64,000 nucleotides of DNA, taken from Anaerolineaceae bacterium. Lineage in GTDB: Bacteria; Chloroflexota; Anaerolineae; Aggregatilineales; Phototrophicaceae. The stretch is taken from positions 1 through 64,000 of the forward strand of contig JACKCH010000018.1 in NCBI GenBank assembly GCA_020634115.1. Reading direction: 5' to 3'. The position numbers were made by a program, and so were the translations under genes. Shown here one piece after another: positions 7,580 through 16,542 of the stretch. The notes under the pieces were generated by a model. The model was given only the letters and a program-made list of their open reading frames with translations, did no database searches and had not been told where the DNA came from. The stretch's first letter is position 1; the number at the start of each line of letters is the position of its first letter.

Positions 7580-8728
7580 TTATTTGCCACGGCGCTCAAA
7601 GACCACTTCCGGGAATTCAGGCGAGGGCGCATCCAGCAGCGGCACTGCCGCTCCCCGAAGGTGTTTGTCCAGGAAAGCCGCGGTGTAGCGCCGGATAATC
7701 TGGGCTTCCCGTCCGCCGGGCAGTGTGGCTTCCCGGCCCTCTCCCAGATTGAATACCGCTTCCATGAACTGCCGGTCACTGGCATACTTCAGCGGCTGCT
7801 CACCGGGCAGATCAACCTGGTAGGCGGTCTCGGCGCTGTCGTAATGCCGTCGCTCATCAGCCGTATCCTGCGACCGCCGGGTACTGGGGGCGGTCTCTCC
7901 CATGAACATGAAGGGCTGGCTGACGCCCTGCTCCCGTCCGTCACCAACGACCATCCCGTCCAGACTGATCCCAGCCGTCAGGCGATTGTCCGCCAGGCTG
8001 GCAGACAGCGCCACCCCACCGCCGAAGCCATCGCCGATGATCGCGACCCGGGTCATGTCCAGACGCCGCCGAAAGCGCTCATCCTCCTGGTTCAGCAGCG
8101 CCAACTGATCCAGGACGAAACGGACATCCCCAACCCATACATCCCCCAAACTGTCCGCACTGGCAGCGGTGTCCAGTGCGGCGCGACCGCCGCCCTCAAC
8201 CGCGAAAGCCACCCGGCCATCCGGGAACACCGTGAATTGGCTGCTGTAGGGATGCGAAACGCTGACCACGATGTACCCCTGGCTGGCGAGGTCTTCCAGC
8301 CAGGCGGTGTAGTACACCGGGCTGCTGTCCACATCCACCAGGAAGACCACCACCGGGAAGGTACGCGGCGTGCGCGGCAGCGGGGCATCCGCATAGGCCT
8401 GCGGCAGCAGGTTGTCGGCGATCACATCGGAAGGGTACGGTAGGAACAGCCCCAGGGCATCTTCCACCAGTCCCGGCGCATACGAAACGTGCTGTGCCGC
8501 CCGCCCCGGATTGGCCGGATAGTGAATACCCACCACTACTTCACGGGGCGCGGTGGTGTCCGGCAGCAGCATCTCCGGGCGGGCCGCATCCACCCAGGCA
8601 TAACTCGTATACCCCACCGGGAATGGCCCCGAAAGTGGTGGGAGGCTCACCGGTACCTGTGCCGCTGCGGGCATAACGCTGAACAACAGGATACAAGCTG
8701 TAGTCAAACCCATCAGTTTTCTGAACAT
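7580..8728 (-). CDS. Exported alpha/beta-hydrolase-like protein lacking the nucleophilic serine
   Basis: 382 residues; start at ATG 8728, with AGGAG nine bases upstream. A signal peptide is clear (hydrophobic TTACILLFSV, cleavage after PAAAQ). The body resembles the PAF-acetylhydrolase/dienelactone-hydrolase type: HYPANPGRAAQ, TFPVVVFLVD, then the oxyanion and HPYSS segments. At the nucleophile elbow, where the family has G-H-S-x-G-G, this protein reads IIGDGFGGGVAL, so the catalytic serine is a glycine and the histidine an aspartate. A histidine late in the chain (LDKHLRG) remains. It is therefore probably not a serine hydrolase and may bind a ligand or protein instead. It is the last gene of the operon; its start lies 12 bases past the stop of the TolB/PA14 gene. 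Confidence 0.7.
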   Translation of the reverse strand: MFRKLMGLTTACILLFSVMPAAAQVPVSLPPLSGPFPVGYTSYAWVDAARPEMLLPDTTAPREVVVGIHYPANPGRAAQHVSYAPGLVEDALGLFLPYPSDVIADNLLPQAYADAPLPRTPRTFPVVVFLVDVDSSPVYYTAWLEDLASQGYIVVSVSHPYSSQFTVFPDGRVAFAVEGGGRAALDTAASADSLGDVWVGDVRFVLDQLALLNQEDERFRRRLDMTRVAIIGDGFGGGVALSASLADNRLTAGISLDGMVVGDGREQGVSQPFMFMGETAPSTRRSQDTADERRHYDSAETAYQVDLPGEQPLKYASDRQFMEAVFNLGEGREATLPGGREAQIIRRYTAAFLDKHLRGAAVPLLDAPSPEFPEVVFERRGK

Positions 8729-8740
8729 CACATCACACTC

Positions 8741-11700
8741 CTACTGCTCGCCCCAGGAGGGGTTCTGGTCGGTGAAACTGTTGGCGGTCAGGCGGCGGCG
8801 GTTCGTCCCGCCCGGTTCGATGGTGTAGATTTCCGGCACACTGCTGTCCGACCAGGCATGGAAGGCGATGGCGCTGCTGTCGGGCGACCAGGCTGGACTG
8901 AAGCCGTTCAACCCACCCGGCATGAACGCGAAGGCATTGCCGCCGGTATCCATCAGGTAAATCTCATTGAAGCCGTTGCGCGTCGTCTGGAAGGCGATCT
9001 GCGTGCCGTCCGGTGACCAATCCGGGAGCTGGTTGTTCCCGGCGTTCTGCGTCAGCCGGGTCGGGGTGCCGCCGCTGGCAGGGATGATCCACAGGTCTTT
9101 GACACCGCCTTCTTCGACATCATACACAATCCACTGGCCGTCTGGTGACCAGGCCGGGTCGCGTTCCGCCCCGCTTGTGGTAGTCAGCTTGACGACATTG
9201 CTGCCGTCGGCATTCATCACGTACAGCTCGAAATTGCCGCCGTCCCGCGTTGAAGCGAAGGTGACCCGACCATCCGGCCCGACATCGGGGTAGGCATCGT
9301 AGCTGGAATGGTTCGTCAGGTTCTGGACAGCGCTGCCATCGGGGTTCATCGCATAGATTTCCGAGTTGCCGTCGCGGGTCGTCTGGAAGACCACCCGGCT
9401 GTTGGTGTACCAGGCGGCATTGGCATCGCTGCCACTGTTGTTGGTCAGGTTGACCGGATCGGTGCCGTCGGTGTCAATCCGGTAGATTTCATTGTTCCCG
9501 TCCCGATCACTTTGGAACACGACCTGGGTGGTATCCGTCCAGTGGATGGGGGTGCCGGGGAAGAGTTGGCTCTGCGGGATGATCTCCTTCGGCTGGCTGG
9601 CGCTCAACCACGAGAGTTGCGCCACCGCGTCGGACGTTTTTTCGTAGTATTCCATACGAATGTTGTAGAGTTGACCGGCGGTGAGACTGATGGTGCCGCT
9701 GTTTTCGGTGACGGAGTGATCCGTCCAGTTGTCCACCAGGAGCTGGTCGTTCACCCACAGGCGCACGCCGTCGTTCGAGCGGGTGTAGAAGGTGTAAGTT
9801 TCGGAGAAGAGCGGTTTGACCTGGCCGTTCCACCGGACGGAGAATTTATCAGCGGGGACTGCCGGGTCGGGCGAGCCGGTTCCCCAATCGAAGTCCACCG
9901 TTGCATCCACCCGGTTGAGGACGGGAACGGTCAGCGTGCGGGTGCCGAAGTATTCCCCCAGCAGCCCGGTGCCAGTTCCAGCACTGACGACAAACGTCCG
10001 CGACACCCAATCCGTCCAGGCGTCATCAGTGGCTTGCGCCCGTGCTTTGAGCGTGTACGTTCCGGGCAGACCGAGCAGACCGGACGGCGCGATGTTGCAG
10101 GGGACATTGCCGCCGAAGGCACAGAACGCCGCCTGGGTTTCGCTGCTAGAATGAATGAGCGCCCCGGATGGGTTGTACACCTCAAACTCGACCCTCTGGA
10201 TGCCGTCGCCGTCGTTCGTTCCGACTGCCGGGTCATACGCCACCGCCTGGAAACGGGTGTCATCCTGCGTGGCGAGGGTCGTTCCGTCAGTGGGGGGAAC
10301 GGTGATGGTAAGACTGATTGGCTGAGATGACCCTGCCGGTTCGAGAAAGTATTCAGTGGTGTCCGCTTCTGCTGCCCAGCCGATCACAGCGTTATCCAGT
10401 TCTAGTTGCCACCAACGATAACCATCTATGCAGGTTGCACCATCAATAATATCGAACTCTGTACCCTCAGGCATTAGCGTGACTTCGGCACCCTCTATGC
10501 CTGGCTCAGATCGCAACCGACTAGATGTGCCGTCGGTAAAGGCTACCCGCGCTCGACTGCCAATCTGAAGTTGGGTCGGGAGGGTCTGGTCAAACAGGCA
10601 GCTCAGTTCCCGTTTTTCCGCTTCAGAAGCCGTGAGATACCAGTGTCCTTCCAATACACTCGAGAAGACGTTGCCTGAAAGGAGCATGAATTGTGTATTG
10701 TACAAAGCACCATTTACAATCTCACCGATATAGAATTGAGAATCGCCAGAACCTGCATCCAAGCTCGACATTAATAATAGATCCCCCGCACCGATCCAGT
10801 CATTAACAAAGTCTGTTGTAGGTGCGCTGTCTACCACTTCTGCAGACCAGTCAGTGCCACTGATATGGAAGGCGACAACATGCACCATATTGTCGAAAGT
10901 GGTCACAATCAGCCGCCGACCATCACTACGCCAGACAAATGGATTGGTGAAGATCACTTCAGAGAAGAGCTGGTCGAGGGAAATCACCTGCCCTGTCTCA
11001 TAGTTGTATAAGATGTTGACAGCAGTGCTAACCTTATCGCCGGAATCAGGATCAATCTGATCGGGTATCCTGCCGGATAACCGGAGGGCAATCCATTTGT
11101 CATAGATTGGATTACGTGTTATGCTCGCTACCGATTCAAATTCAACCCGATTAACTCCAGGCGGAAGCGGAAGATTATCCAGCAACTGCCCCGATTCATA
11201 GCTTAGCAACGAAGTCAATGTCCCGTTTGTGACATCCATCAATTGAAGTGAATATCGCAATGTCAAAGATACACCTGGAACAACATCAGAAAAGGCATTT
11301 AAATAAAGAATATTGCTACCATCTGATGACCAACCAATAGGCTTGAATACCCCTTGAATCCCGGGAAAGGTATATAAAGTTTGGCTTATTTCAGCGGAAA
11401 GATCAAAAATGGTACTTACGACAACGTCTCCTCCTTGATCATATACGAAAGTATCGCCATCAGGATGCCAAGCAATTGCGCCCACAGTACGACTATTCGT
11501 GACCAACAATGAAGCCTGCTCAGTAGAGGTATTTACCAATAACAATTGATCATTCCGTGCCAATGGCACAGACTGAGATAAATGCCCAACAAAAGCGTAA
11601 TAGCCGTTCACTGAATGATAGATGGGAACTGATATCGTCTGTGCAGATGCTAGGCCATCAAAAATCAGCAACCAGAAACAGATTAAACACAATGTGAGAA

Positions 11701-11761
11701 GCTTTTGCATACATTTTCTTCGATTGAATAGGATATTTATAGCAATCAGTAAGTTGCTCAT
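8741..11761 (-). CDS. Exported TolB-propeller protein with SH3b and PA14 domains
   Basis: 1006 residues. ATG 11761 has AGGGGA nine bases upstream; ATG 11710 (MQKLLTLCLICFWLL) would give a tidier signal peptide and is an alternative start. After the signal peptide come a WD/TolB-like propeller half (residues about 45-390), an SH3b segment (about 395-470, ending RWWQLELDNAVIGWAAE), an Ig-like stretch, a PA14 domain (about 600-745, GLLGEYFGTRTL to QLSWLSASQPKE) and at least five TolB-type PD40 repeats (SDRDGNNEIYRIDTDG and similar). PA14 domains bind sugars; SH3b and propellers bind peptides or cell wall. It probably acts outside the membrane, in binding rather than catalysis. The 5' part of the gene is clearly more AT-rich than the 3' part, with a change near 10350. 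Confidence 0.75.
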   Translation of the reverse strand: MSNLLIAINILFNRRKCMQKLLTLCLICFWLLIFDGLASAQTISVPIYHSVNGYYAFVGHLSQSVPLARNDQLLLVNTSTEQASLLVTNSRTVGAIAWHPDGDTFVYDQGGDVVVSTIFDLSAEISQTLYTFPGIQGVFKPIGWSSDGSNILYLNAFSDVVPGVSLTLRYSLQLMDVTNGTLTSLLSYESGQLLDNLPLPPGVNRVEFESVASITRNPIYDKWIALRLSGRIPDQIDPDSGDKVSTAVNILYNYETGQVISLDQLFSEVIFTNPFVWRSDGRRLIVTTFDNMVHVVAFHISGTDWSAEVVDSAPTTDFVNDWIGAGDLLLMSSLDAGSGDSQFYIGEIVNGALYNTQFMLLSGNVFSSVLEGHWYLTASEAEKRELSCLFDQTLPTQLQIGSRARVAFTDGTSSRLRSEPGIEGAEVTLMPEGTEFDIIDGATCIDGYRWWQLELDNAVIGWAAEADTTEYFLEPAGSSQPISLTITVPPTDGTTLATQDDTRFQAVAYDPAVGTNDGDGIQRVEFEVYNPSGALIHSSSETQAAFCAFGGNVPCNIAPSGLLGLPGTYTLKARAQATDDAWTDWVSRTFVVSAGTGTGLLGEYFGTRTLTVPVLNRVDATVDFDWGTGSPDPAVPADKFSVRWNGQVKPLFSETYTFYTRSNDGVRLWVNDQLLVDNWTDHSVTENSGTISLTAGQLYNIRMEYYEKTSDAVAQLSWLSASQPKEIIPQSQLFPGTPIHWTDTTQVVFQSDRDGNNEIYRIDTDGTDPVNLTNNSGSDANAAWYTNSRVVFQTTRDGNSEIYAMNPDGSAVQNLTNHSSYDAYPDVGPDGRVTFASTRDGGNFELYVMNADGSNVVKLTTTSGAERDPAWSPDGQWIVYDVEEGGVKDLWIIPASGGTPTRLTQNAGNNQLPDWSPDGTQIAFQTTRNGFNEIYLMDTGGNAFAFMPGGLNGFSPAWSPDSSAIAFHAWSDSSVPEIYTIEPGGTNRRRLTANSFTDQNPSWGEQ

Positions 11762-11807
11762 GCCTGAATTCCCCTATCATTTGGCTTATTCATTTGAAAT
11801 CGACATC

Positions 11808-14800
11808 TCAATCAATGGCATCATTTAGGCCGGGCAACATGTGGATGTCCGTATTGAAAACAGGATCAACAAGCTCATCATTAGTGAAATCCCCATCATT
11901 GTTCTTGTCAATATAGACTGTATAGTGTAGGTGAATACCCGTCGTCCATCCAAATAGCTGGGCTGTAGCCACCTGTTCGGAAATGTGTGTCCAGCAAATA
12001 TTCCCTGGATCGGCATTTCTTATCGGCGTATTCGCGATTGCATCCCAGATTTGGTCCCAAATTGCTGGAATAATTGAATTCCAAATATTGATTCGCTTTG
12101 AGGAATTATCTACTGAGCACACTGATCGCCAATCAGAATAATATGGCGTTCCTGCTTCCATATTGACATGATAGTAAACAGTCTTTATATCGGGAAGGGT
12201 ATCACTGTCTGTATTATGGTAAATGATGAGCTGACGCCCCCCTCCAATTGAACAACCATATTCTCCGTTGCACCCAGATGCTGGTACATAGCCTGCCCGT
12301 TGTAACGTCTCATATGTCACGCTATCTAAACCGCTAAGCGGACTCCATCCATTATTAGGCTTTTCCAGAGAGTCGTTACCTGGATTCAGATCTTGATCCC
12401 AGGCGCTGGCGAAAATATGCTGTACTGTAAATCCATTAACAGTAGGGATAACCTTGATTCCGGCATAAGCTCCAGGATAGTAACTGCCGCAGAAATTGCC
12501 CTTGTTTAAAACTTCGCTTAAAACACAGTGGTTATCTGGATTCGCCATATAAATTGCAATAACCTCAGGAATATCCTCGAAACTCTTTTCCAGGATATTT
12601 CTCATAGAATACCCATCTGGCCCAGCCTCTACAACAACCCCCCCATAAGGGGCATTGGTGCTAAACTCTATCGAATTCCCAAGTCCATTTGGTGGCTTGT
12701 AGGTGATGTCCATCCCATTATGTTCATCCTCGAAGTATTGCGATACCCGAAAAGCGGTATACTCGTTTTCATACACTACTGGATCAACTGGTGCCAGGAA
12801 TTGGGTTGAATAGGCGTCTAATGCATTCGCATAAGTCTGATCTGAGGTATAAGGAACATGCCCCAATACACCTGAGTCACATGCCCTTGGGTCATCTGAT
12901 ACATTATCTACGTCTGTCTTATCAATCCATTGTTGCGGTAGTTCGGAAATAGGGCTGATGAGAAATTGCGATTGATCTGTCGAAAGTCCGTAAACTGTAT
13001 AAATATCGTGAGGCGCACTCTCAAGTTGTACTTGGCAAATGCCGGGTGGCGGAGGAGGAGGGATTCGAAAAGGTTCAATCTCAGAGCAACTATCCAAGTA
13101 TTGCTCGTCATCACCCAGCACATCCTGCCGCATCCATCCCTCAGGGCTTAAATCCGACTTCTCAGTAACCAGCCACCACCAATAAGTATCGGATGGATTA
13201 AGATACTTGCCCAATAAAGTCATTTCGGTGTCATAAGGTAATTCCCTAATTGGTAGCCCCATATCAACATCCGGCCAATCGCGCACCGTAGATCGGGTGG
13301 GGTAGACTCCAAGTGCATTACCTGTACCACATGTGGGTATTGGTGGCGGCATATCAGGTGGCAATTGACAATGGACTGGATCGTTCAGGTAATTTGGGCC
13401 CGATATTGGCAAGACATTAACAGTGCCGGTCACAGAATTGTCGCTCCCGCTTGTTGGGGGTGGATCACCGGTTCCCCACCAATTATTCGGGGCATTTACG
13501 GGTGAATCGCTGGCAGGATGGCTATAAATCGCTCCCCCTTCTGGTGGGTTGCTCGTAGATTGATTTGAAACAAAGTTACTCCACTGGATGTCAATGTTTC
13601 CTTCAGGTCCGACATAATCTACTCCATTATAGATTGCGCCACCTTTTGAAGCTACATTACTGCGAAAGGTTGAACATCGGGCAATCACATCGCTTGTGGG
13701 TGTGTTAACTATAGCGGCACCGCCGCCGCCGGTATAATTGCCGACAAATATGGTATTTTGGATAGTCAACACGGTAGCATCAAAATCATTATATATTCCT
13801 CCTCCTCCAGAGCCTGTTGTATTACTATCAAGAATACTCTGATAAATGCTCAAAGTACCCTGATTGACAATTCCGCCACCAGATCCAGGAAGATACCCGT
13901 TACGAATGATAATGTTAAAAAGTGTTAGTTTCCCGCCAGCATGTACGTGAAATATGCTGAAGTAATCGAATCCGAATTGAGGGGGATTGGGACCAGGAAC
14001 ACGTACTAAAAGCGTCGGATTTGCGGGGAATGTTATCGGAAGTTGAGGATCAATATTAGGCTGAATGACGTTGTCCCCTAACCCGACAAGAGTGACATCA
14101 ACACCATTTTGAATAGCGGGCAGCGCATTCCAACTGGTTTGGTCAGATCCTCGGTAGTTAAATTCATAAGTGCCTGGCTCTATCCGAATAATATACGGCA
14201 CACCAGGATTTCTATTTGCAGCCTCCATAGATGTTATGATTCCTAGAACAGTATTTACCGTAATATCAACACTTGTTGTGTTAATTTGGGGAGCTACAAA
14301 ATTGGCGCCAATTTCAAGAGCTGGCGTTGGAACTATCGATTGATCTGTAGAGAATGGGGTAGATAATGCCGTCATAACAGGTATCCACAGTCCAAAATCA
14401 TCCACCAGTGCCAGTCCGTCCGCCACAAATGCGATTGTCCCAGGCGGGAGTGGGGACGTATCTGGCACGGCAATCACTTCCAAGCTGTCTACGGAAACCC
14501 GGACAACACCCTCCAAGGCTGACAGGCGCAGGGTGCGCCAGCCATCCGGGGTTAGTGGAGCGATGCTGTTCGCACCAAGCAGTACGTCATTGCGGTACAG
14601 GCTCACCGTGCCATCGGCGCTCAGTACGGCGGTATAACGACCCTCCGTGCTTTCCCGCAGGTTCAGGCGGACAGCGCCGGTCTGCACCTGCACCCGTGCG
14701 GCAACTGCCGCCTCGTTCACATTTGGGTTGACAAAGGTGACTTTGCCCCCGGTCTCGATTTGCAGCGCCTGGCCGCCTTCACTCGGCACGAAACCCGCCG

Positions 14801-16052
14801 CGCCGGTCAGTGTCCACAGCAACGTTTCGCCACTATCAAAATTGTCAGTGAAAATCAACTCCAGCGGCGGTTCCGGCGGCAGGGCGGTTGGCGTTGGGGT
14901 CACGGTAACCTCAGCAGTCGGTGTGGCTGTTAGAGTGGGTTCCAGCGTGGGCGTTGCAGTAGGCGTTGTGACCGGCTGTTCGCTGGCCGGTATCCACACG
15001 AAAAGATCATCTACCAGCAAGGTATGCTGCGCCGAATCAGCCCCTTCCGGCAGCGGTGGGAATGTGGCGTTGAATGTGATCTGTCCCGGCGGCAGTGGGG
15101 CAACATCTGTCCAGGTCACGACTTCAACATCATCTAACGTCACCCGAATGACGCCATCGAAGACCGATAACCGAACTGTGTGCCAGGTATCCGGCGACAG
15201 ATTGACCAGCGCACTCTGTACCACCACACCAGCCCGGAAGAGCGTGATTTGTCCGGCGGAGTCAATCGTAATGTCATAGCTGCCCACTGCGCTGACCCGT
15301 ACCGCCAAGTGGAATGTAGCACTAGCCGCCGCGTCGGCCCGGAAGCGCAGTTGAACCGCCTGGTCAAACAGTGTGTTCGTGCCAGAAGTGACCGGCTCAT
15401 CACTGTTTATAACTTGAAGCGCCTGTCCCGTTTCGCTGGCAACCAATGACCAGCTTGCGCCCGCTGCCCAAAAATCAGAGATACCGGTATCCAGGGTATC
15501 CGCAACCAGCAGGGTCAGCAACGGCTCCGCGGGCAGCGTGGGACTGACGGTGGGTGTGGTTGACAGAAGCTCAGTTGGGGTGATCGTCGCAGTTGCCGTC
15601 CCGTCGGTTGGCAGCGGTTCATCCGTTACTTCTCCAGTGGGGACGCTGGTCTCCGTCACAGTAGCCTCAATCGGGGTCGGCTCATCTGTTCCCTCAGCCG
15701 TAGGGACGCTGGTGCTGGTTACTTCAATAGGGGTTGGCTCATCCGTAGCTTCACCAGTTGGGACAACGGTGGCTGTGTCGGACGGCACCGGAATCGGCGT
15801 CTCGGTAGGTGTTTCACTTGCCGTTGCCGTTAGAGATGGTTCTGCTGTCGGTGTCGCCGATGGTACAGCGGTTGGTGTCAAAGAAGGTGTTTCCGTTGGC
15901 ATCTGCATGGTTGGCAGTGTTGCCAGGGGTGTTGCGGTGGGGGTAGCCTCTTGAGCAGCAGCCCAACGCACACTGGGGGACACCGAGATTAACATGAAGC
16001 CAATCAGAGCGAGGAGTAGTGTGTAGCGCCGATTGCGGATACCAGACAGCAT
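11808..16052 (-). CDS. Large exported beta-helix protein with an M23-type peptidase domain
   Basis: 1414 residues; ATG 16052 is eight bases after GGAGG, better than the in-frame ATG 16076. It has a signal peptide (ending WAAAQ), a Thr/Pro-rich linker (about 35-170, many TPT units and a repeated TDEPTPIE segment), two related jelly-roll domains (about 180-350 and 390-550), a right-handed beta-helix (about 590-880, repeated GGG-I-N and SNF/STF turns), an SH3b-like part and a C-terminal M23/LytM domain. The M23 zinc ligands appear intact: H1111 and D1115 in HNGMD, and H1376 in GIHLHY (H1374-L-H1376). M23 enzymes cut peptidoglycan cross-links or act as amidase activators. It heads the three-gene operon. 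The C-terminal two thirds are AT-rich, unlike the N-terminal third. Confidence 0.75.
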   Translation of the reverse strand: MLSGIRNRRYTLLLALIGFMLISVSPSVRWAAAQEATPTATPLATLPTMQMPTETPSLTPTAVPSATPTAEPSLTATASETPTETPIPVPSDTATVVPTGEATDEPTPIEVTSTSVPTAEGTDEPTPIEATVTETSVPTGEVTDEPLPTDGTATATITPTELLSTTPTVSPTLPAEPLLTLLVADTLDTGISDFWAAGASWSLVASETGQALQVINSDEPVTSGTNTLFDQAVQLRFRADAAASATFHLAVRVSAVGSYDITIDSAGQITLFRAGVVVQSALVNLSPDTWHTVRLSVFDGVIRVTLDDVEVVTWTDVAPLPPGQITFNATFPPLPEGADSAQHTLLVDDLFVWIPASEQPVTTPTATPTLEPTLTATPTAEVTVTPTPTALPPEPPLELIFTDNFDSGETLLWTLTGAAGFVPSEGGQALQIETGGKVTFVNPNVNEAAVAARVQVQTGAVRLNLRESTEGRYTAVLSADGTVSLYRNDVLLGANSIAPLTPDGWRTLRLSALEGVVRVSVDSLEVIAVPDTSPLPPGTIAFVADGLALVDDFGLWIPVMTALSTPFSTDQSIVPTPALEIGANFVAPQINTTSVDITVNTVLGIITSMEAANRNPGVPYIIRIEPGTYEFNYRGSDQTSWNALPAIQNGVDVTLVGLGDNVIQPNIDPQLPITFPANPTLLVRVPGPNPPQFGFDYFSIFHVHAGGKLTLFNIIIRNGYLPGSGGGIVNQGTLSIYQSILDSNTTGSGGGGIYNDFDATVLTIQNTIFVGNYTGGGGAAIVNTPTSDVIARCSTFRSNVASKGGAIYNGVDYVGPEGNIDIQWSNFVSNQSTSNPPEGGAIYSHPASDSPVNAPNNWWGTGDPPPTSGSDNSVTGTVNVLPISGPNYLNDPVHCQLPPDMPPPIPTCGTGNALGVYPTRSTVRDWPDVDMGLPIRELPYDTEMTLLGKYLNPSDTYWWWLVTEKSDLSPEGWMRQDVLGDDEQYLDSCSEIEPFRIPPPPPPGICQVQLESAPHDIYTVYGLSTDQSQFLISPISELPQQWIDKTDVDNVSDDPRACDSGVLGHVPYTSDQTYANALDAYSTQFLAPVDPVVYENEYTAFRVSQYFEDEHNGMDITYKPPNGLGNSIEFSTNAPYGGVVVEAGPDGYSMRNILEKSFEDIPEVIAIYMANPDNHCVLSEVLNKGNFCGSYYPGAYAGIKVIPTVNGFTVQHIFASAWDQDLNPGNDSLEKPNNGWSPLSGLDSVTYETLQRAGYVPASGCNGEYGCSIGGGRQLIIYHNTDSDTLPDIKTVYYHVNMEAGTPYYSDWRSVCSVDNSSKRINIWNSIIPAIWDQIWDAIANTPIRNADPGNICWTHISEQVATAQLFGWTTGIHLHYTVYIDKNNDGDFTNDELVDPVFNTDIHMLPGLNDAID

Positions 16053-16542
16053 AGTATATTCCTCCAGAGTAATCAACTGAGGACTATACCGAATATGGAG
16101 TAAATTACAAATCTGAATTTATCAAATATCGAATCGCATAGAAATCTTTGTAATATAACAACTCTGTTACATTTCAAACCAGATAACCAGCACACCACGC
16201 CTGCGGGAATATTTCCTCCCTATCCCCGGTTCTCGTTTGACCACATCAACCTTGTTTTCTCCCCATACCACCTCCCTTTTCTCGCACAACGCCGGCGCGG
16301 CGACTGTACAGCGCGTGACCCTTCCTATCAAACACCGGCAGGCAGTACGCTGCCCCCATCCCTGCGGGACGTGACCACCGAACTACCTGCCTAAAAAGCC
16401 AACCGGATAGCCTGAAATACAGTGAAAGCTAACCCAACCGGTTGGCTTTTTCGTTTGACAGGTTCCTTCCCTGCGCTGTCCCGCGGTAGTGAGCGTTGCG
16501 CTCGACCGACTGGACGGAATCCAGTGTGTAAGGAGGAACCTC
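16053..16542. other. Divergent intergenic region with a terminator-like dyad
   Basis: 490 bases between two divergent genes. Apart from the minus-strand promoter (16083-16110), the notable object is a perfect 14-bp inverted repeat: AAAAAGCCAACCGG (16393-16406) and its complement (16438-16451), with a 31-nt loop. It ends in five T on the plus strand and would look like a terminator, yet no plus-strand gene precedes it. It is about 90 bases upstream of the gene at 16543, so it could be an attenuator in that gene's leader or the scar of a lost small element. I see nothing in 16180-16390. Confidence 0.4.
16083..16110 (-). promoter_or_regulatory. Probable promoter of the exported-protein operon
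   Basis: On the minus strand TTGTAA (16110-16105) and TATAGT (16088-16083) are 16 bases apart and lie about 30 bases before the ATG at 16052. The AT-rich upstream stretch (16110-16180) supports the call. Confidence 0.4.

Noticed and set aside
9308..10330. 340-codon open frame on the plus strand inside the TolB/PA14 gene
   Set aside because: It lies fully antisense to a gene with clear domains, has no ribosome site and its product is Arg/Gly/Val-rich with no recognisable fold, as expected for a shadow of GC-rich coding DNA.
14408..15954. Plus-strand open frames opposite the Thr/Pro-rich and jelly-roll region
   Set aside because: They are shadows of the low-complexity linker and of GC-rich coding sequence; the Val/Gly/Ser-rich product mirrors the Thr/Pro repeats.
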